64,000 nt of DNA from an uncultured Granulosicoccaceae bacterium. Lineage in GTDB: Bacteria > Pseudomonadota > Gammaproteobacteria > Granulosicoccales > Granulosicoccaceae. The number at the start of each line of letters is the position of its first letter. Within the stretch, counting starts at the first letter, position 1. Below, piece by piece: positions 42,936 through 50,973 of the stretch. A model generated the notes under the pieces. That model did not search any database, was not told where the DNA came from, and was given only the letters and a program-made list of their open reading frames with translations. The DNA is taken from assembly GCA_937958675.1 (NCBI GenBank), contig CALGND010000009.1, forward strand, positions 41,551-105,550, read 5' to 3'. A program made the translations under genes and the position numbers.

Positions 42936-43775
42936 ATGGCAGAACTGCAAGCCGTCGACTATTGCGCACCGGATGCAGATCGATTGTTCGTTGAGTCACT
43001 GCGCGAAACTGGGTTTGGTGTACTCAAAAACCACCCAATACCGCAGCCCACCGTTACCGCCATCTACGAGAATTGGAAAGCCTTCTTTTATAGCGATCAA
43101 AAAGAACACTTTCAGTTTGATCCCGACACCTTTGACGGGTTTTTCCCAATGGCACAAGCGGAGTCTGCCAAAGGCCGCAGTGTCAGAGATATCAAGGAGT
43201 ACTACCATTATCGCCCAGGGGGGCAATGCCCAAAAGAGCTCAAAACCGAAATTAGCGCCTACTACGATCAAGCTGTTGGGTTTGCAGCGACGCTATTAAG
43301 CTGGGTAGAAAAACACACACCGAAGGCCGTTGCAGCCGATTTTTCAGAGCCCTTATCACAGATGATTCAAGGCAGTGAACAATCGTTGCTTAGAGTCTTG
43401 CATTACCCGCCTCTACCTGACGATGTGATCGAAGGCGCTGAACGCGCAAGTGCCCATGAGGACATCAACCTACTCACTCTACTGCCCGCATCTAACGAAC
43501 CTGGCTTGCAGGTTAAGCAGCGTGACGGCACGTGGTTAGATGTGCCGTGTGACTTTGGTAATTTAATTATCAACGTTGGCGACATGTTGCAAGAGGCCAC
43601 TGGCGGACATTTCCCGTCCACCACTCATCGAGTCGTTAACCCCGAAGGCAGCAACACCAAAAATTCCCGAATTTCATTACCATTGTTTTTACATCCACGG
43701 CCCGATGTCATTTTAAGCAAGCGTTATACGGCGGGCAGCTATCTTGAAGAGCGCTTGGCCGAGCTACGAGAGTAG
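42936..43775 (+). CDS. 2-oxoglutarate/Fe(II)-dependent oxygenase, isopenicillin N synthase family
   Basis: A non-heme iron oxygenase of 279 residues. The N-terminal DIOX_N-like part includes FVESLRETGFGVLKNHPIP. The jelly-roll core has SAHEDINLLTLLP near 173 (HxD pair), GDMLQEATGGHFPSTTHRVVNP near 215-237 (third His), and NSRISLPLFLHP (Arg for 2-oxoglutarate, RxS). The reaction is not determined by sequence; members include ethylene-forming and flavone-type enzymes. It stands alone and is convergent with the antiporter gene (7-bp gap). Confidence 0.87.
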   Translation: MAELQAVDYCAPDADRLFVESLRETGFGVLKNHPIPQPTVTAIYENWKAFFYSDQKEHFQFDPDTFDGFFPMAQAESAKGRSVRDIKEYYHYRPGGQCPKELKTEISAYYDQAVGFAATLLSWVEKHTPKAVAADFSEPLSQMIQGSEQSLLRVLHYPPLPDDVIEGAERASAHEDINLLTLLPASNEPGLQVKQRDGTWLDVPCDFGNLIINVGDMLQEATGGHFPSTTHRVVNPEGSNTKNSRISLPLFLHPRPDVILSKRYTAGSYLEERLAELRE

Positions 43776-43782
43776 CATTACC

Positions 43783-45363
43783 TTAGCTCCGCCTTGAATT
43801 AACAGTATCCATCTCTTCCAGCATATGCAAAGCAAATTCGCGCCCCACATCTTCATATAGATAATACGCTTGGCAACCCAGCTCCTCTAACTCTTCTTTT
43901 TGATCAGCGAAACGCGCCGCTACCGATAAACGCCCTTTGTGCCCCAGCTCTTTGGCAAGCTTTATCACTGCGATATTTTCTCGATGGTTGCTTAAGCTAA
44001 CCATCAGTAAATCTCGATCAGCCAAACCAGTGCGCTCCCAGAAGTCTCTATCCGTTGCATCCCCGTGCACACATTCATAACCCTGCTCAATACAGTATTG
44101 GGTTTTGGTGTAGCTCTCTTCAATACCCATCACATGATGACCCGCCTCCTTCAGATGATCATAAGCGCCACGCCCTACACGCCCCATACCCAACACTAAA
44201 ACCTGAGCATCACCTAAGCTACCAATCGCCTCTTCGGGTAATCGATTGGGCTTCTCATACTGATGTAATCGTGTGTAAAAGCGGCTGTATAGATCAATCG
44301 CCCGCTTATTAACCGGAGTAGCCATCAAAAAAGTGACCGACATAGCAACAGCGAGTGTGGTTATCCATTCAGCAGGTAGTAATCCAGTTTGGACCGCGGT
44401 GGCGGCAACTATCAGCCCAAACTCGCTGTAGTTTGCTAATGCTAGCGCGGACAACCATGATGTGCGCGCACGTAGCTTGTTTAAACTGAATAGGGAAAAG
44501 TAGATTACCGGGCGTAACAAAATTAGCCCCGAAAGAGCCACCGCCACCAGCAGCATTTGGATAGACGGAAACCCGTAATAACCAATGTGTAGAAAGAAAC
44601 CAATCAGTAATAGGTTTTTAATATTGATAAGTTTATCGTAAAGCTCTTTCGATTTGGCTTGATCCCCTGCCGATAGCAGCACGCCTGCTAACAACGCGCC
44701 CAGGCCACCCTTTAGCTGTAGAAACTCGAACAGTTCCGCCGTAGCAATCGCAAACACAATTCCGCAAAACAATAGCAATTCGCCGTGCCCCACCACCTTG
44801 AGTAACCGCGCAATTAATGGCTTGAGTACCGGTAAGGCGAACAAACATAATGCCCAAGGCGAAGGGTAGTGGCCACTGGCTAATACCAAGTAGGCTACCG
44901 CGAGCACGTCTTGCACCACCAACACACCGATAGCGATAACGGAATAAAAAGAAGAAGTATCGCCGCGCTCTTCAAACATCTTGACGGCAAATACTGTACT
45001 GGAAAACGACAAGGCGAAAGCCAATGTCCATGCGGCGTAATTGCTTTCAAATGATAGTGGCACATACAAAATGCCGACAATAAAAATGACCGCAGCGGTG
45101 AGAGGCACTACGATTATCATATGCGCTATGGCAGCACCCCACACATAGACTGGCATCAGTGAGCGTAGGTTGAGCTTCAGGCCAATGGTGAATAACAGCA
45201 GCAGCACACCTAAATCAGCAATGGGCTGAAAGCTCTCCGCGCTGCCGATGCTCAAACCGTTGGCAATAAAACCTGCGACCAAGTAACCTAATAGTGGCGG
45301 GTAGCCAGCTTTGCGCGATAGCAATCCGGCGAAAAATGCAAAAACAAGAACGATAGCTTCCAT
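43783..45363 (-). CDS. Kef-type cation:proton antiporter (CPA2) with TrkA-N domain
   Basis: An inner-membrane K+/H+ or Na+/H+ antiporter of 526 residues. About 12-13 helices occupy residues 1-355: LLGYLVAGFIANGLSIG near 24, FQPIADLGVLLLLFTIGLKL near 45, FALSFSSTVFAVKMFEERGD near 115 (Kef-type pore). From about 388 a Rossmann-type RCK/TrkA-N domain follows (VLVLGMGRVGRGAYDHLKEAG, then HGDATDRDFWERTGLA), which senses nucleotide. It is closest in layout to YbaL/KefB. The start lies only 16 bp from the head-to-head hydrolase gene. Confidence 0.88.
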   Translation of the reverse strand: MEAIVLVFAFFAGLLSRKAGYPPLLGYLVAGFIANGLSIGSAESFQPIADLGVLLLLFTIGLKLNLRSLMPVYVWGAAIAHMIIVVPLTAAVIFIVGILYVPLSFESNYAAWTLAFALSFSSTVFAVKMFEERGDTSSFYSVIAIGVLVVQDVLAVAYLVLASGHYPSPWALCLFALPVLKPLIARLLKVVGHGELLLFCGIVFAIATAELFEFLQLKGGLGALLAGVLLSAGDQAKSKELYDKLINIKNLLLIGFFLHIGYYGFPSIQMLLVAVALSGLILLRPVIYFSLFSLNKLRARTSWLSALALANYSEFGLIVAATAVQTGLLPAEWITTLAVAMSVTFLMATPVNKRAIDLYSRFYTRLHQYEKPNRLPEEAIGSLGDAQVLVLGMGRVGRGAYDHLKEAGHHVMGIEESYTKTQYCIEQGYECVHGDATDRDFWERTGLADRDLLMVSLSNHRENIAVIKLAKELGHKGRLSVAARFADQKEELEELGCQAYYLYEDVGREFALHMLEEMDTVNSRRS

Positions 45364-45379
45364 GGAATTAGTCTAGCTT

Positions 45380-46240
45380 ATGCATGAAAACGAACACGAC
45401 TCATCACCGATCACAGGTTATATTCCAGATTGGGACGATGCCTACGCAAACGCTGCCCATATCCCAAATAGTAAAGCTTATCTAGAGCAATGGGCAGGCC
45501 AATCTAAACAGTTTCGTGAAGAACGAGCAACCATTGGTCATCCGATGGTCAAGATGAAATACAGCGAACATGATCGAGATTGCATAGACGTCTTCCAACC
45601 AGTTTCGGCGCCCACAGGAATTGCAATATTTGTGCACGGCGGGTATTGGCTAAGGTTCTCTCAAAATGATTGGTCGCACTTAGCCGCAGGCGCTCTAAAC
45701 AATCAGCATATTACCGCCATGGTTGGCTATCAGCTTTGCCCAGAATCTACCATCGTTGATATCAGCGCAGGGGTCACCAAGGCGGTAAGCGTTGTAGCTG
45801 AACAATACCCCAAACTACCCATTTATCTGGCCGGGCATTCCGCAGGCGGACACTTGGTCACTCAGCTAATATGCAAACCAACACCACTGGATCACGCGAC
45901 TCGCAAAAGGATAAAGCGAGTGCTCAGTATTAGCGGAGTGCACGATCTCGTGCCGCTGACCCGCACGCGAATGAACGAACAGTTTGGTATGAGCCTTGCC
46001 GACGCCACCGCGCTCAGCCCAGCACGCTTACGCCCTCATCTAACTTGCCCGGTAATTGCTTGGGCAGGCGCAGCAGAGCGACCTGAGTTTATTCGTCAAA
46101 ATCGCTTGCTGGAATCCGTTTGGGCGCCACTGGGCGTTGATTGTCAAACCCATCTGGAGCCCGATCGCCATCACTTTGATGTGATTGATGATCTCAGCAA
46201 AGCAGATTCATCTATGATGAAACGTTGGCTCGCGGCTTAG
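45380..46240 (+). CDS. Alpha/beta hydrolase, kynurenine formamidase-like
   Basis: A 286-residue hydrolase. The oxyanion motif HGGYW occurs near 88 (VHGGYWLRFSQNDW), a hallmark of AFMID-type kynurenine formamidases; the nucleophile Ser is in AGHSAGGHLVTQL near 154. CPVIAWAGAAERPEF holds the probable acid near 233, and DRHHFDVIDDL near 262 the His. WDDAYANAAHIPNSKAY at the N-terminus also fits this group. No other tryptophan-catabolism gene is in the window, so other esters or amides are possible substrates. Confidence 0.82.
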   Translation: MHENEHDSSPITGYIPDWDDAYANAAHIPNSKAYLEQWAGQSKQFREERATIGHPMVKMKYSEHDRDCIDVFQPVSAPTGIAIFVHGGYWLRFSQNDWSHLAAGALNNQHITAMVGYQLCPESTIVDISAGVTKAVSVVAEQYPKLPIYLAGHSAGGHLVTQLICKPTPLDHATRKRIKRVLSISGVHDLVPLTRTRMNEQFGMSLADATALSPARLRPHLTCPVIAWAGAAERPEFIRQNRLLESVWAPLGVDCQTHLEPDRHHFDVIDDLSKADSSMMKRWLAA

Positions 46241-46268
46241 CAAGCTCGATCCCGCGAATGAGTTTCAG

Positions 46269-47033
46269 TTAATATTTATACGGAGCAACCATCGACTCTT
46301 TTATTGTAAATTGCAGCGTATGTTCGGCCTCATCGTATGACTCCAAGCCCTTAAAAGCCGAACGATCCCCTTCTACTCGATAGATATATTGCTCGCCGTT
46401 TTCCGCCACTTTTACTGAACCTTGCCGCGCATTAACAACTATGGAGACTTGTGGCCTGACCAACACGATTTGAGATTGTATTGCGTTTAAGTTAATCGTG
46501 GTTTTGGGTAGATACATCAAGCAGTGCGAATGCCTTATTAACAAGCTCGAATCACTTTGTTTTTCCGGGTCGTCGCCTTCACAATTCCAACGCACAGAAT
46601 TATCATCATGCCAATAGATCACCGCGGATGCTTGATCTATATCCAAATTAATATCGGCAGACCACGCTTCGCTTTTCCAGCCTGAATTATTTGCAGATAA
46701 TTCGTCAGCATTTTCATTTGCATAATCAAATTTATCTTTAGCGTATGTATAAGACAAGATTCCGATCAAAGCCACAAGAGACACCACGGCAACTCCTATG
46801 CCCATCAAAACCTTTTTACTGAAACCCCAAATTTTAGATGAAATGGGCTTTGCTATTTTCTCCCCATCTAAGTATTGCTGAGCCAGCTCTTCGGCTGATC
46901 CAAATTGATCGACTAAAGGAGAATCTGATTCAAGACCATGGCTGTTTATTTCTTGAATGATGTCATTGCGAGAAGCCTTATCTAGCCCAGCCAGTGCTTT
47001 TTTCAAAGCGCTAATAAATTGCTTATTATTCAT
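46269..47033 (-). CDS. HAAS-domain membrane protein partnered with PadR regulator
   Basis: A 254-residue protein. The N-terminal about 60 residues (FISALKKALAGLDKASRNDI then SAEELAQQYL) match the HAAS/DUF1700 helical domain that is commonly found next to PadR genes. One transmembrane helix (about 73-95, VLMGIGVAVVSLVALIGILSY) is followed by an extracytoplasmic beta-rich part (about 115-254), similar to DUF4097-like domains in location though not clearly in sequence. Its ATG overlaps the PadR stop by 4 bp. It probably relays a signal to, or is controlled with, PadR; function unknown. Confidence 0.75.
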   Translation of the reverse strand: MNNKQFISALKKALAGLDKASRNDIIQEINSHGLESDSPLVDQFGSAEELAQQYLDGEKIAKPISSKIWGFSKKVLMGIGVAVVSLVALIGILSYTYAKDKFDYANENADELSANNSGWKSEAWSADINLDIDQASAVIYWHDDNSVRWNCEGDDPEKQSDSSLLIRHSHCLMYLPKTTINLNAIQSQIVLVRPQVSIVVNARQGSVKVAENGEQYIYRVEGDRSAFKGLESYDEAEHTLQFTIKESMVAPYKY

Positions 47034-47377
47034 TTCAACTCCTTTAGCTGATCCAGTGATAATTGATTTTGTTGAAAGGTCTCGAGCATTTGAGGAAGTA
47101 AGCTAAGCCCTTCCTCGCTCAGCTGATAATGCCGACGCGGATGGCCTCCTTCTGATGGCGTGACCCATTCAGAACTTAGCCAGTTATTTTTAAACATCCT
47201 ATTGAGCAATGGATAGAGCGTTCCCTCATTAACTGCCAAGCCCGATTCCTCAAGGGTTTGCAACACCTCAAGCCCGTAGGATGATTGTTTTTGACGGATC
47301 ACCACTAGCACGCAAAGTTCTAGATACCCTTTGCGCAATTGCGCTGACCATTTTTGATAATTCGCAGTAGTGTCCAT
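47030..47377 (-). CDS. PadR-family transcriptional regulator
   Basis: A 115-residue winged-helix regulator: GYLELCVLVVIRQKQSSYGLEVLQ, then LAVNEGTLYPLLNRMFKNNW and GHPRRHYQLSEEGLSLL, all diagnostic PadR patterns. The start is set at the ATG at 47377; a longer frame reaches 47407 but those codons lie inside a perfect inverted repeat (47391-47423) that looks like the operator. The short C-terminal helix is for dimerisation. It forms an operon with the HAAS-domain gene. Confidence 0.88.
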   Translation of the reverse strand: MDTTANYQKWSAQLRKGYLELCVLVVIRQKQSSYGLEVLQTLEESGLAVNEGTLYPLLNRMFKNNWLSSEWVTPSEGGHPRRHYQLSEEGLSLLPQMLETFQQNQLSLDQLKELK

Positions 47378-47390
47378 GAGAAAGATCATA

Positions 47391-47423
47391 CACATAATAC
47401 TATGCATTGCATAGTATTATGTG
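47391..47423. promoter_or_regulatory. Near-perfect PadR operator (33-bp inverted repeat)
   Basis: CACATAATACTATGCA (47391-47406), one T, then TGCATAGTATTATGTG (47408-47423): two perfect 16-bp arms. It begins 13 bp upstream of the PadR ATG. The inner ATACTATGCA...TGCATAGTAT core has the AT-rich dyad form seen at PadR sites. Autoregulation is inferred. Confidence 0.8.
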
Positions 47424-47496
47424 CAATTAAGGATAAGTGATTGAATAATCACCCAATTTAGAATGGTGCGATGCGCCTAGCTACGTTGTTCTTTTA

Positions 47497-48597
47497 TCAC
47501 TCAGCCTCCCACGCGGGATAATCGCTGTACCCAAGCTCGCTACCTCCAAACAGTGTTTCGCTATCAAAATCCGCAAGAGGTAATGCCTGCTCCATGCGCA
47601 TAGGTAAATCCGGATTTGCAATAAAGGGGCGTCCGAAAGCAACGACGTCTGCCAGTCTTGTCTCTATGATCCGCATGGCACGCTCCTGCGTGTATTTGCC
47701 AGCCACGATGATTGTGCCTTCATAGCACGCTCGTAATGCATGTCGGAACCGTACAGGTATCGCCGGCGCGTCATCCCAATCCGCCTCTGCCAGATGGATA
47801 TACAACAAACCAATACGATCAAGCTCTGAAGCAACGTTCAATATGACTTCGATGATTTCATCATCTGCCATATTGCGCTGAGTGATGTACGGCGAGAGCC
47901 GGATACCGGTTCTATCCGCTCCAATCTCGTTGGACACAGCCTCGGTAACCTCAACCAAAAAACGGATGCGGTTCTCCTGTGTGCCACCATATTTATCCTC
48001 TCGGTGGTTTGATGAACGGCGCAGAAACTCATCGATTAGATAACCATTGCCCCCATGTATCTCAACTCCATCAAAGCCTGCGGCCATGGCATTGGCCGCG
48101 CCTTGACGAAAATCATCGACGATTCCCGGAATCTCCTCTAGGGTTAGCGCGCGAGGTTCTGGACAATCCACCATGCCACCAACACCCGTCTCAGGATCAG
48201 CAACCCAAACCCGAGCCTCCGGTTTTAGGGCTGACGGCGCAACCGGTTTACCATCAGCATGAAAGCTTTCATGGCTCATACGTCCGACATGCCAAAGCTG
48301 CAGAAAAATCCGACCACCCTTCTCGTGCACTGCGTCGGTAACCAAACGCCAACCAGCGATCTGTTCAGGAGTATGGATGCCAGGGGTAAACGAATAGCCT
48401 TGTCCCTGAGGTGAGATTTGTGTGGCTTCGGTAATGATGAGTCCGGCGCTCGCGCGCTGTGAGTAATATTCCGCCATCATCTTGTTGGGTATATCACCCG
48501 GCTGCGTTGTACGCGAGCGCGTCATAGGTGCCAGTGCGATTCGGTTGGGCAACCTACTGGCACCAAATTCAAGTGGTGTGAAAATAGCGTTTTTCAT
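47497..48597 (-). CDS. nemA: Old Yellow Enzyme-family alkene reductase
   Basis: An FMN-dependent NAD(P)H:flavin-type reductase acting on activated C=C bonds, nitroesters or N-ethylmaleimide. The 366-residue barrel has NRIALAPMTRSRTTQPGDIP near 17-36, AGLIITEATQISPQGQGY near 60, FLQLWHVGRMSH near 98, and VEIHGGNGYLIDEFLRRSSN near 178-197 with the substrate-binding His and Asn. YGGTQENRIRFL follows, as in OYE. It is in the same direction as the SDR and VOC genes (116 bp after the SDR stop); all may respond to the LysR regulator. Confidence 0.9.
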   Translation of the reverse strand: MKNAIFTPLEFGASRLPNRIALAPMTRSRTTQPGDIPNKMMAEYYSQRASAGLIITEATQISPQGQGYSFTPGIHTPEQIAGWRLVTDAVHEKGGRIFLQLWHVGRMSHESFHADGKPVAPSALKPEARVWVADPETGVGGMVDCPEPRALTLEEIPGIVDDFRQGAANAMAAGFDGVEIHGGNGYLIDEFLRRSSNHREDKYGGTQENRIRFLVEVTEAVSNEIGADRTGIRLSPYITQRNMADDEIIEVILNVASELDRIGLLYIHLAEADWDDAPAIPVRFRHALRACYEGTIIVAGKYTQERAMRIIETRLADVVAFGRPFIANPDLPMRMEQALPLADFDSETLFGGSELGYSDYPAWEAE

Positions 48598-48713
48598 AAT
48601 ATTCTAAGAAGTTAATTGTGCAATTTATATAACTGTATTTACCCCTGCACTCCGATTGACAGGGCAAGCTGGGTCTAAAGTACTGATGGAATAGTCAGTT
48701 CTACATTCTGTGG

Positions 48714-49385
48714 TCAATTCAATAGTGATCCACCATCGATATCGATGATTGAGCCGGTAACAAAAGTGTTATCAATGGCAAATAAATAACCACTAGCAAG
48801 ATCCTCTACGGTGCCTACTTTTCCAGCAGGCAGACTTGCAGCGGCATAAGCCAACATCCTTTCTCTTGATGTTTTTGTCATGTCGCTATAAGCCTCCGTG
48901 TCGGTCAATCCAGGGCTAATTACGTTGACTCGGATCGGTGCCCACTCTTTCGCCATAAGTTTTGCCGAAGCTTCTAGGGCTGCGTTCATGGCAGTCTTTA
49001 CAAACGTATCGGGTACAGTACGGCGCGACAAAAAACCACTAGTTAATGTGATCGAACCGCCGAGGCGAATTTTCGATATTGCATGTTTTGCCACCGTTAC
49101 CGAACCCCAGTATTTGACGTTGAACGCCTCTTTGGCCGCAGCGGTATTGACATCAGATATTGGCCCACCAGGTGCCGCGGAGCCTGCTGTAATGACTACG
49201 TGATCAATCAGATCCAGGGCATCGAAGTATTGAATTACGGATGTTTCGTCAGTGATGTCCAACCCTTCTGATCGACTTGCAACATGGACAGTACCGGGCC
49301 GATCCTCAAGTGCCGCTGCAACCGCTTTGCCTATACCAGACGTACCTCCAATAACAACACTTACCGTATCTTTAGTAAAATTCAT
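48714..49385 (-). CDS. SDR-family protein with altered active site
   Basis: A short 223-residue SDR. The ATG at 49385 has GGAG 7 nt upstream. The nucleotide motif is present (VVIGGTSGIGKAVAAAL), as is a Ser (SITLTSGFLS), but the YxxxK motif is not: the corresponding segment reads RRTVPDTFVKTAMNAALEAS, with Phe where Tyr is expected. PGLTDTEAY and the C-terminal GSIIDIDGGSLL are normal. Catalysis by the classical Ser-Tyr-Lys set is doubtful; other SDRs with this pattern (e.g. DUF-like SDRs) may have another mechanism. It starts 4 nt after the VOC gene. Confidence 0.78.
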   Translation of the reverse strand: MNFTKDTVSVVIGGTSGIGKAVAAALEDRPGTVHVASRSEGLDITDETSVIQYFDALDLIDHVVITAGSAAPGGPISDVNTAAAKEAFNVKYWGSVTVAKHAISKIRLGGSITLTSGFLSRRTVPDTFVKTAMNAALEASAKLMAKEWAPIRVNVISPGLTDTEAYSDMTKTSRERMLAYAAASLPAGKVGTVEDLASGYLFAIDNTFVTGSIIDIDGGSLLN

Positions 49386-49389
49386 GCTG

Positions 49390-49773
49390 TTACTCCTCAC
49401 TCACTGCTTCGTTAAAAACAGCCTCAAGTAAATTGCCACCGGGTGTACGAAAGAAGATTCGGCGTTCGTTAATCTCATGAATATCCATTAGCGAATACGG
49501 CACGTCCATCGCTTCCAACTTACTCTTAAAGCCGTCATAGTCCTCAAGGTGGATGCCGACATGATCGATCGCTTCAGCCTCACGAATTTCGCCTAATTCA
49601 TAAGAGGGAATAAGGTGGAACAAGGGCTGCTCACCGGCATACAACCAGTGACCCGCGATACGATGTTGAATTTCCATTGGCCGCGGACGGTCTTCCAGGT
49701 CAAGCAAACGGACTAGAAAATCCCGCGTGCTGGCCAAGTTTTGGGTACGAAGAGTGACGTGATCAAGATACAT
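49390..49773 (-). CDS. VOC-family (glyoxalase/bleomycin-resistance fold) protein
   Basis: A 127-residue protein: MYLDHVTLRTQNLASTRDFLV with a His ligand at 5, then EAIDHVGIHLEDYDGFKSKL and NERRIFFRTPGGNLLEAVF with a Glu ligand near 118. Metal-dependent lyase or dioxygenase activity is possible. It is first of the set VOC-SDR-nemA and faces the LysR gene across about 217 bp that contain an 11-bp inverted repeat. Confidence 0.82.
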   Translation of the reverse strand: MYLDHVTLRTQNLASTRDFLVRLLDLEDRPRPMEIQHRIAGHWLYAGEQPLFHLIPSYELGEIREAEAIDHVGIHLEDYDGFKSKLEAMDVPYSLMDIHEINERRIFFRTPGGNLLEAVFNEAVSEE

Positions 49774-49883
49774 AAGCCGAATTCCTTTGCGAAGATGCGA
49801 ACCTATGGCCTAAGCATCTAAGCTCGCGATGTAAGCAATTTACGGCATCTAACTGGAATTTATAATGCTGCCAACAGCGAATG

Positions 49884-49908
49884 CATTATTCGTATTTTAC
49901 GAATAATG
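49884..49908. promoter_or_regulatory. Inverted repeat, probable LysR operator
   Basis: CATTATTCGTA-TTT-TACGAATAATG is a perfect 11-bp dyad in the divergent space between the VOC and LysR genes. Its core ATTCGTATTTTACGAAT fits the T-N11-A form of LysR sites. It is about 110 bp from either start codon, a usual position for control of both directions. Confidence 0.75.
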
Positions 49909-49990
49909 GGATGCATTTTGCTAGCATAAGCGTGTTTGTAAACAATAATTAATTATAATTTGATTCTACTATTCGACTAAACTGAACAAT

Positions 49991-50941
49991 ATGGATAAAT
50001 TATCTGACATGAATCTGTTTGTTCATATCGTCAATGCTGGCGGCTTAGCCGCAGCGGGTCGCGAGATGGGCATATCCCCTGCACGCGTTACCGAGCGAGT
50101 CAACGCTATGGAAAAACGATACAAGGCACGACTCCTCAATCGCACAACACGCAGCGTAACGGTCACGGAAGTGGGTCAAACCTTCTATGAGACGAGCGTT
50201 AGCATTCTTGCTGACGTCGCGCAGGCAGAAGAAACCATGGATTCAGCTAGCCAGGGCTTGGCTGGTCCACTGCGTGTCACAGCGCCATCGGATCTTGGCC
50301 AACAATACGTTTCACCGCTACTTCAAAAACTGGTTAAAAAGCATCGCGGTATTGTGCCGCACTTGCACCTGTCTGATGGAATCGTCAATCTCTCAGAAAA
50401 CAATATCGATATCGCTATTCGGTTTGGAGAACCCCCCGACAGTTCATTGGTAGCCAAACATCTAGCCAGTAATTACCGAACACTGTGCGCATCTCCAGCT
50501 TATCTGAGAAAAAATGGAACACCTAAAACTCCAGAAGACTTGGCAAACCACGATTGTCTTGCCATGGTGCGTATCGTCGAACCACTATCGGTCTGGCACT
50601 TTAAAAAAGATGACGACGAAGTCGTGATACCGATCAAACCTACTCGATCAACAAACGATGGCGCGATGATACGCCAATGGGCGGCTGATGGATTGGGGAT
50701 AGCGCTTAAATCGTCACTTGATATTGCTGAGAATATCAATCAAAAGAGACTGGTGCGTGTACTGCCAAAATACGCAGTAGGTTTTCAGCCTATCCAGCCA
50801 GGTATGCAAAATGATCTGTTTGCCGTCTACCCTAGTCGACGATATGTGCCCGAGCGTGTTCGCCTGTTCATGGATGTTCTTACACAACGATTTGCTAAAT
50901 TTGAAACTAAGGGAATCTCTTCCAATAATTGCGATAGATAG
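49991..50941 (+). CDS. LysR-family transcriptional regulator
   Basis: A 316-residue regulator. The winged helix-turn-helix covers about 1-60: MNLFVHIVNAGGLAAAGREM, then ISPARVTERVNAMEKRYKARLLNRTTRSVTVTE, as in CrgA/DmlR-type members. The effector domain (about 90-300) begins GPLRVTAPSDLGQQYVSPL and has NIDIAIRFGEPPDSSLVA. It faces VOC-SDR-nemA over the 49884 dyad and probably senses an electrophile or related compound, by analogy with other nemA-linked LysR proteins; this last point is inference. Confidence 0.9.
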   Translation: MDKLSDMNLFVHIVNAGGLAAAGREMGISPARVTERVNAMEKRYKARLLNRTTRSVTVTEVGQTFYETSVSILADVAQAEETMDSASQGLAGPLRVTAPSDLGQQYVSPLLQKLVKKHRGIVPHLHLSDGIVNLSENNIDIAIRFGEPPDSSLVAKHLASNYRTLCASPAYLRKNGTPKTPEDLANHDCLAMVRIVEPLSVWHFKKDDDEVVIPIKPTRSTNDGAMIRQWAADGLGIALKSSLDIAENINQKRLVRVLPKYAVGFQPIQPGMQNDLFAVYPSRRYVPERVRLFMDVLTQRFAKFETKGISSNNCDR

Positions 50942-50973
50942 CTATGGGCCCCGCTACCTGGGAATAGCAGCTA

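Noticed and set aside
47378..47407. Longer start for PadR
   Set aside because: Those codons lie in the inverted repeat that appears to be the operator, and lack a ribosome-binding site.
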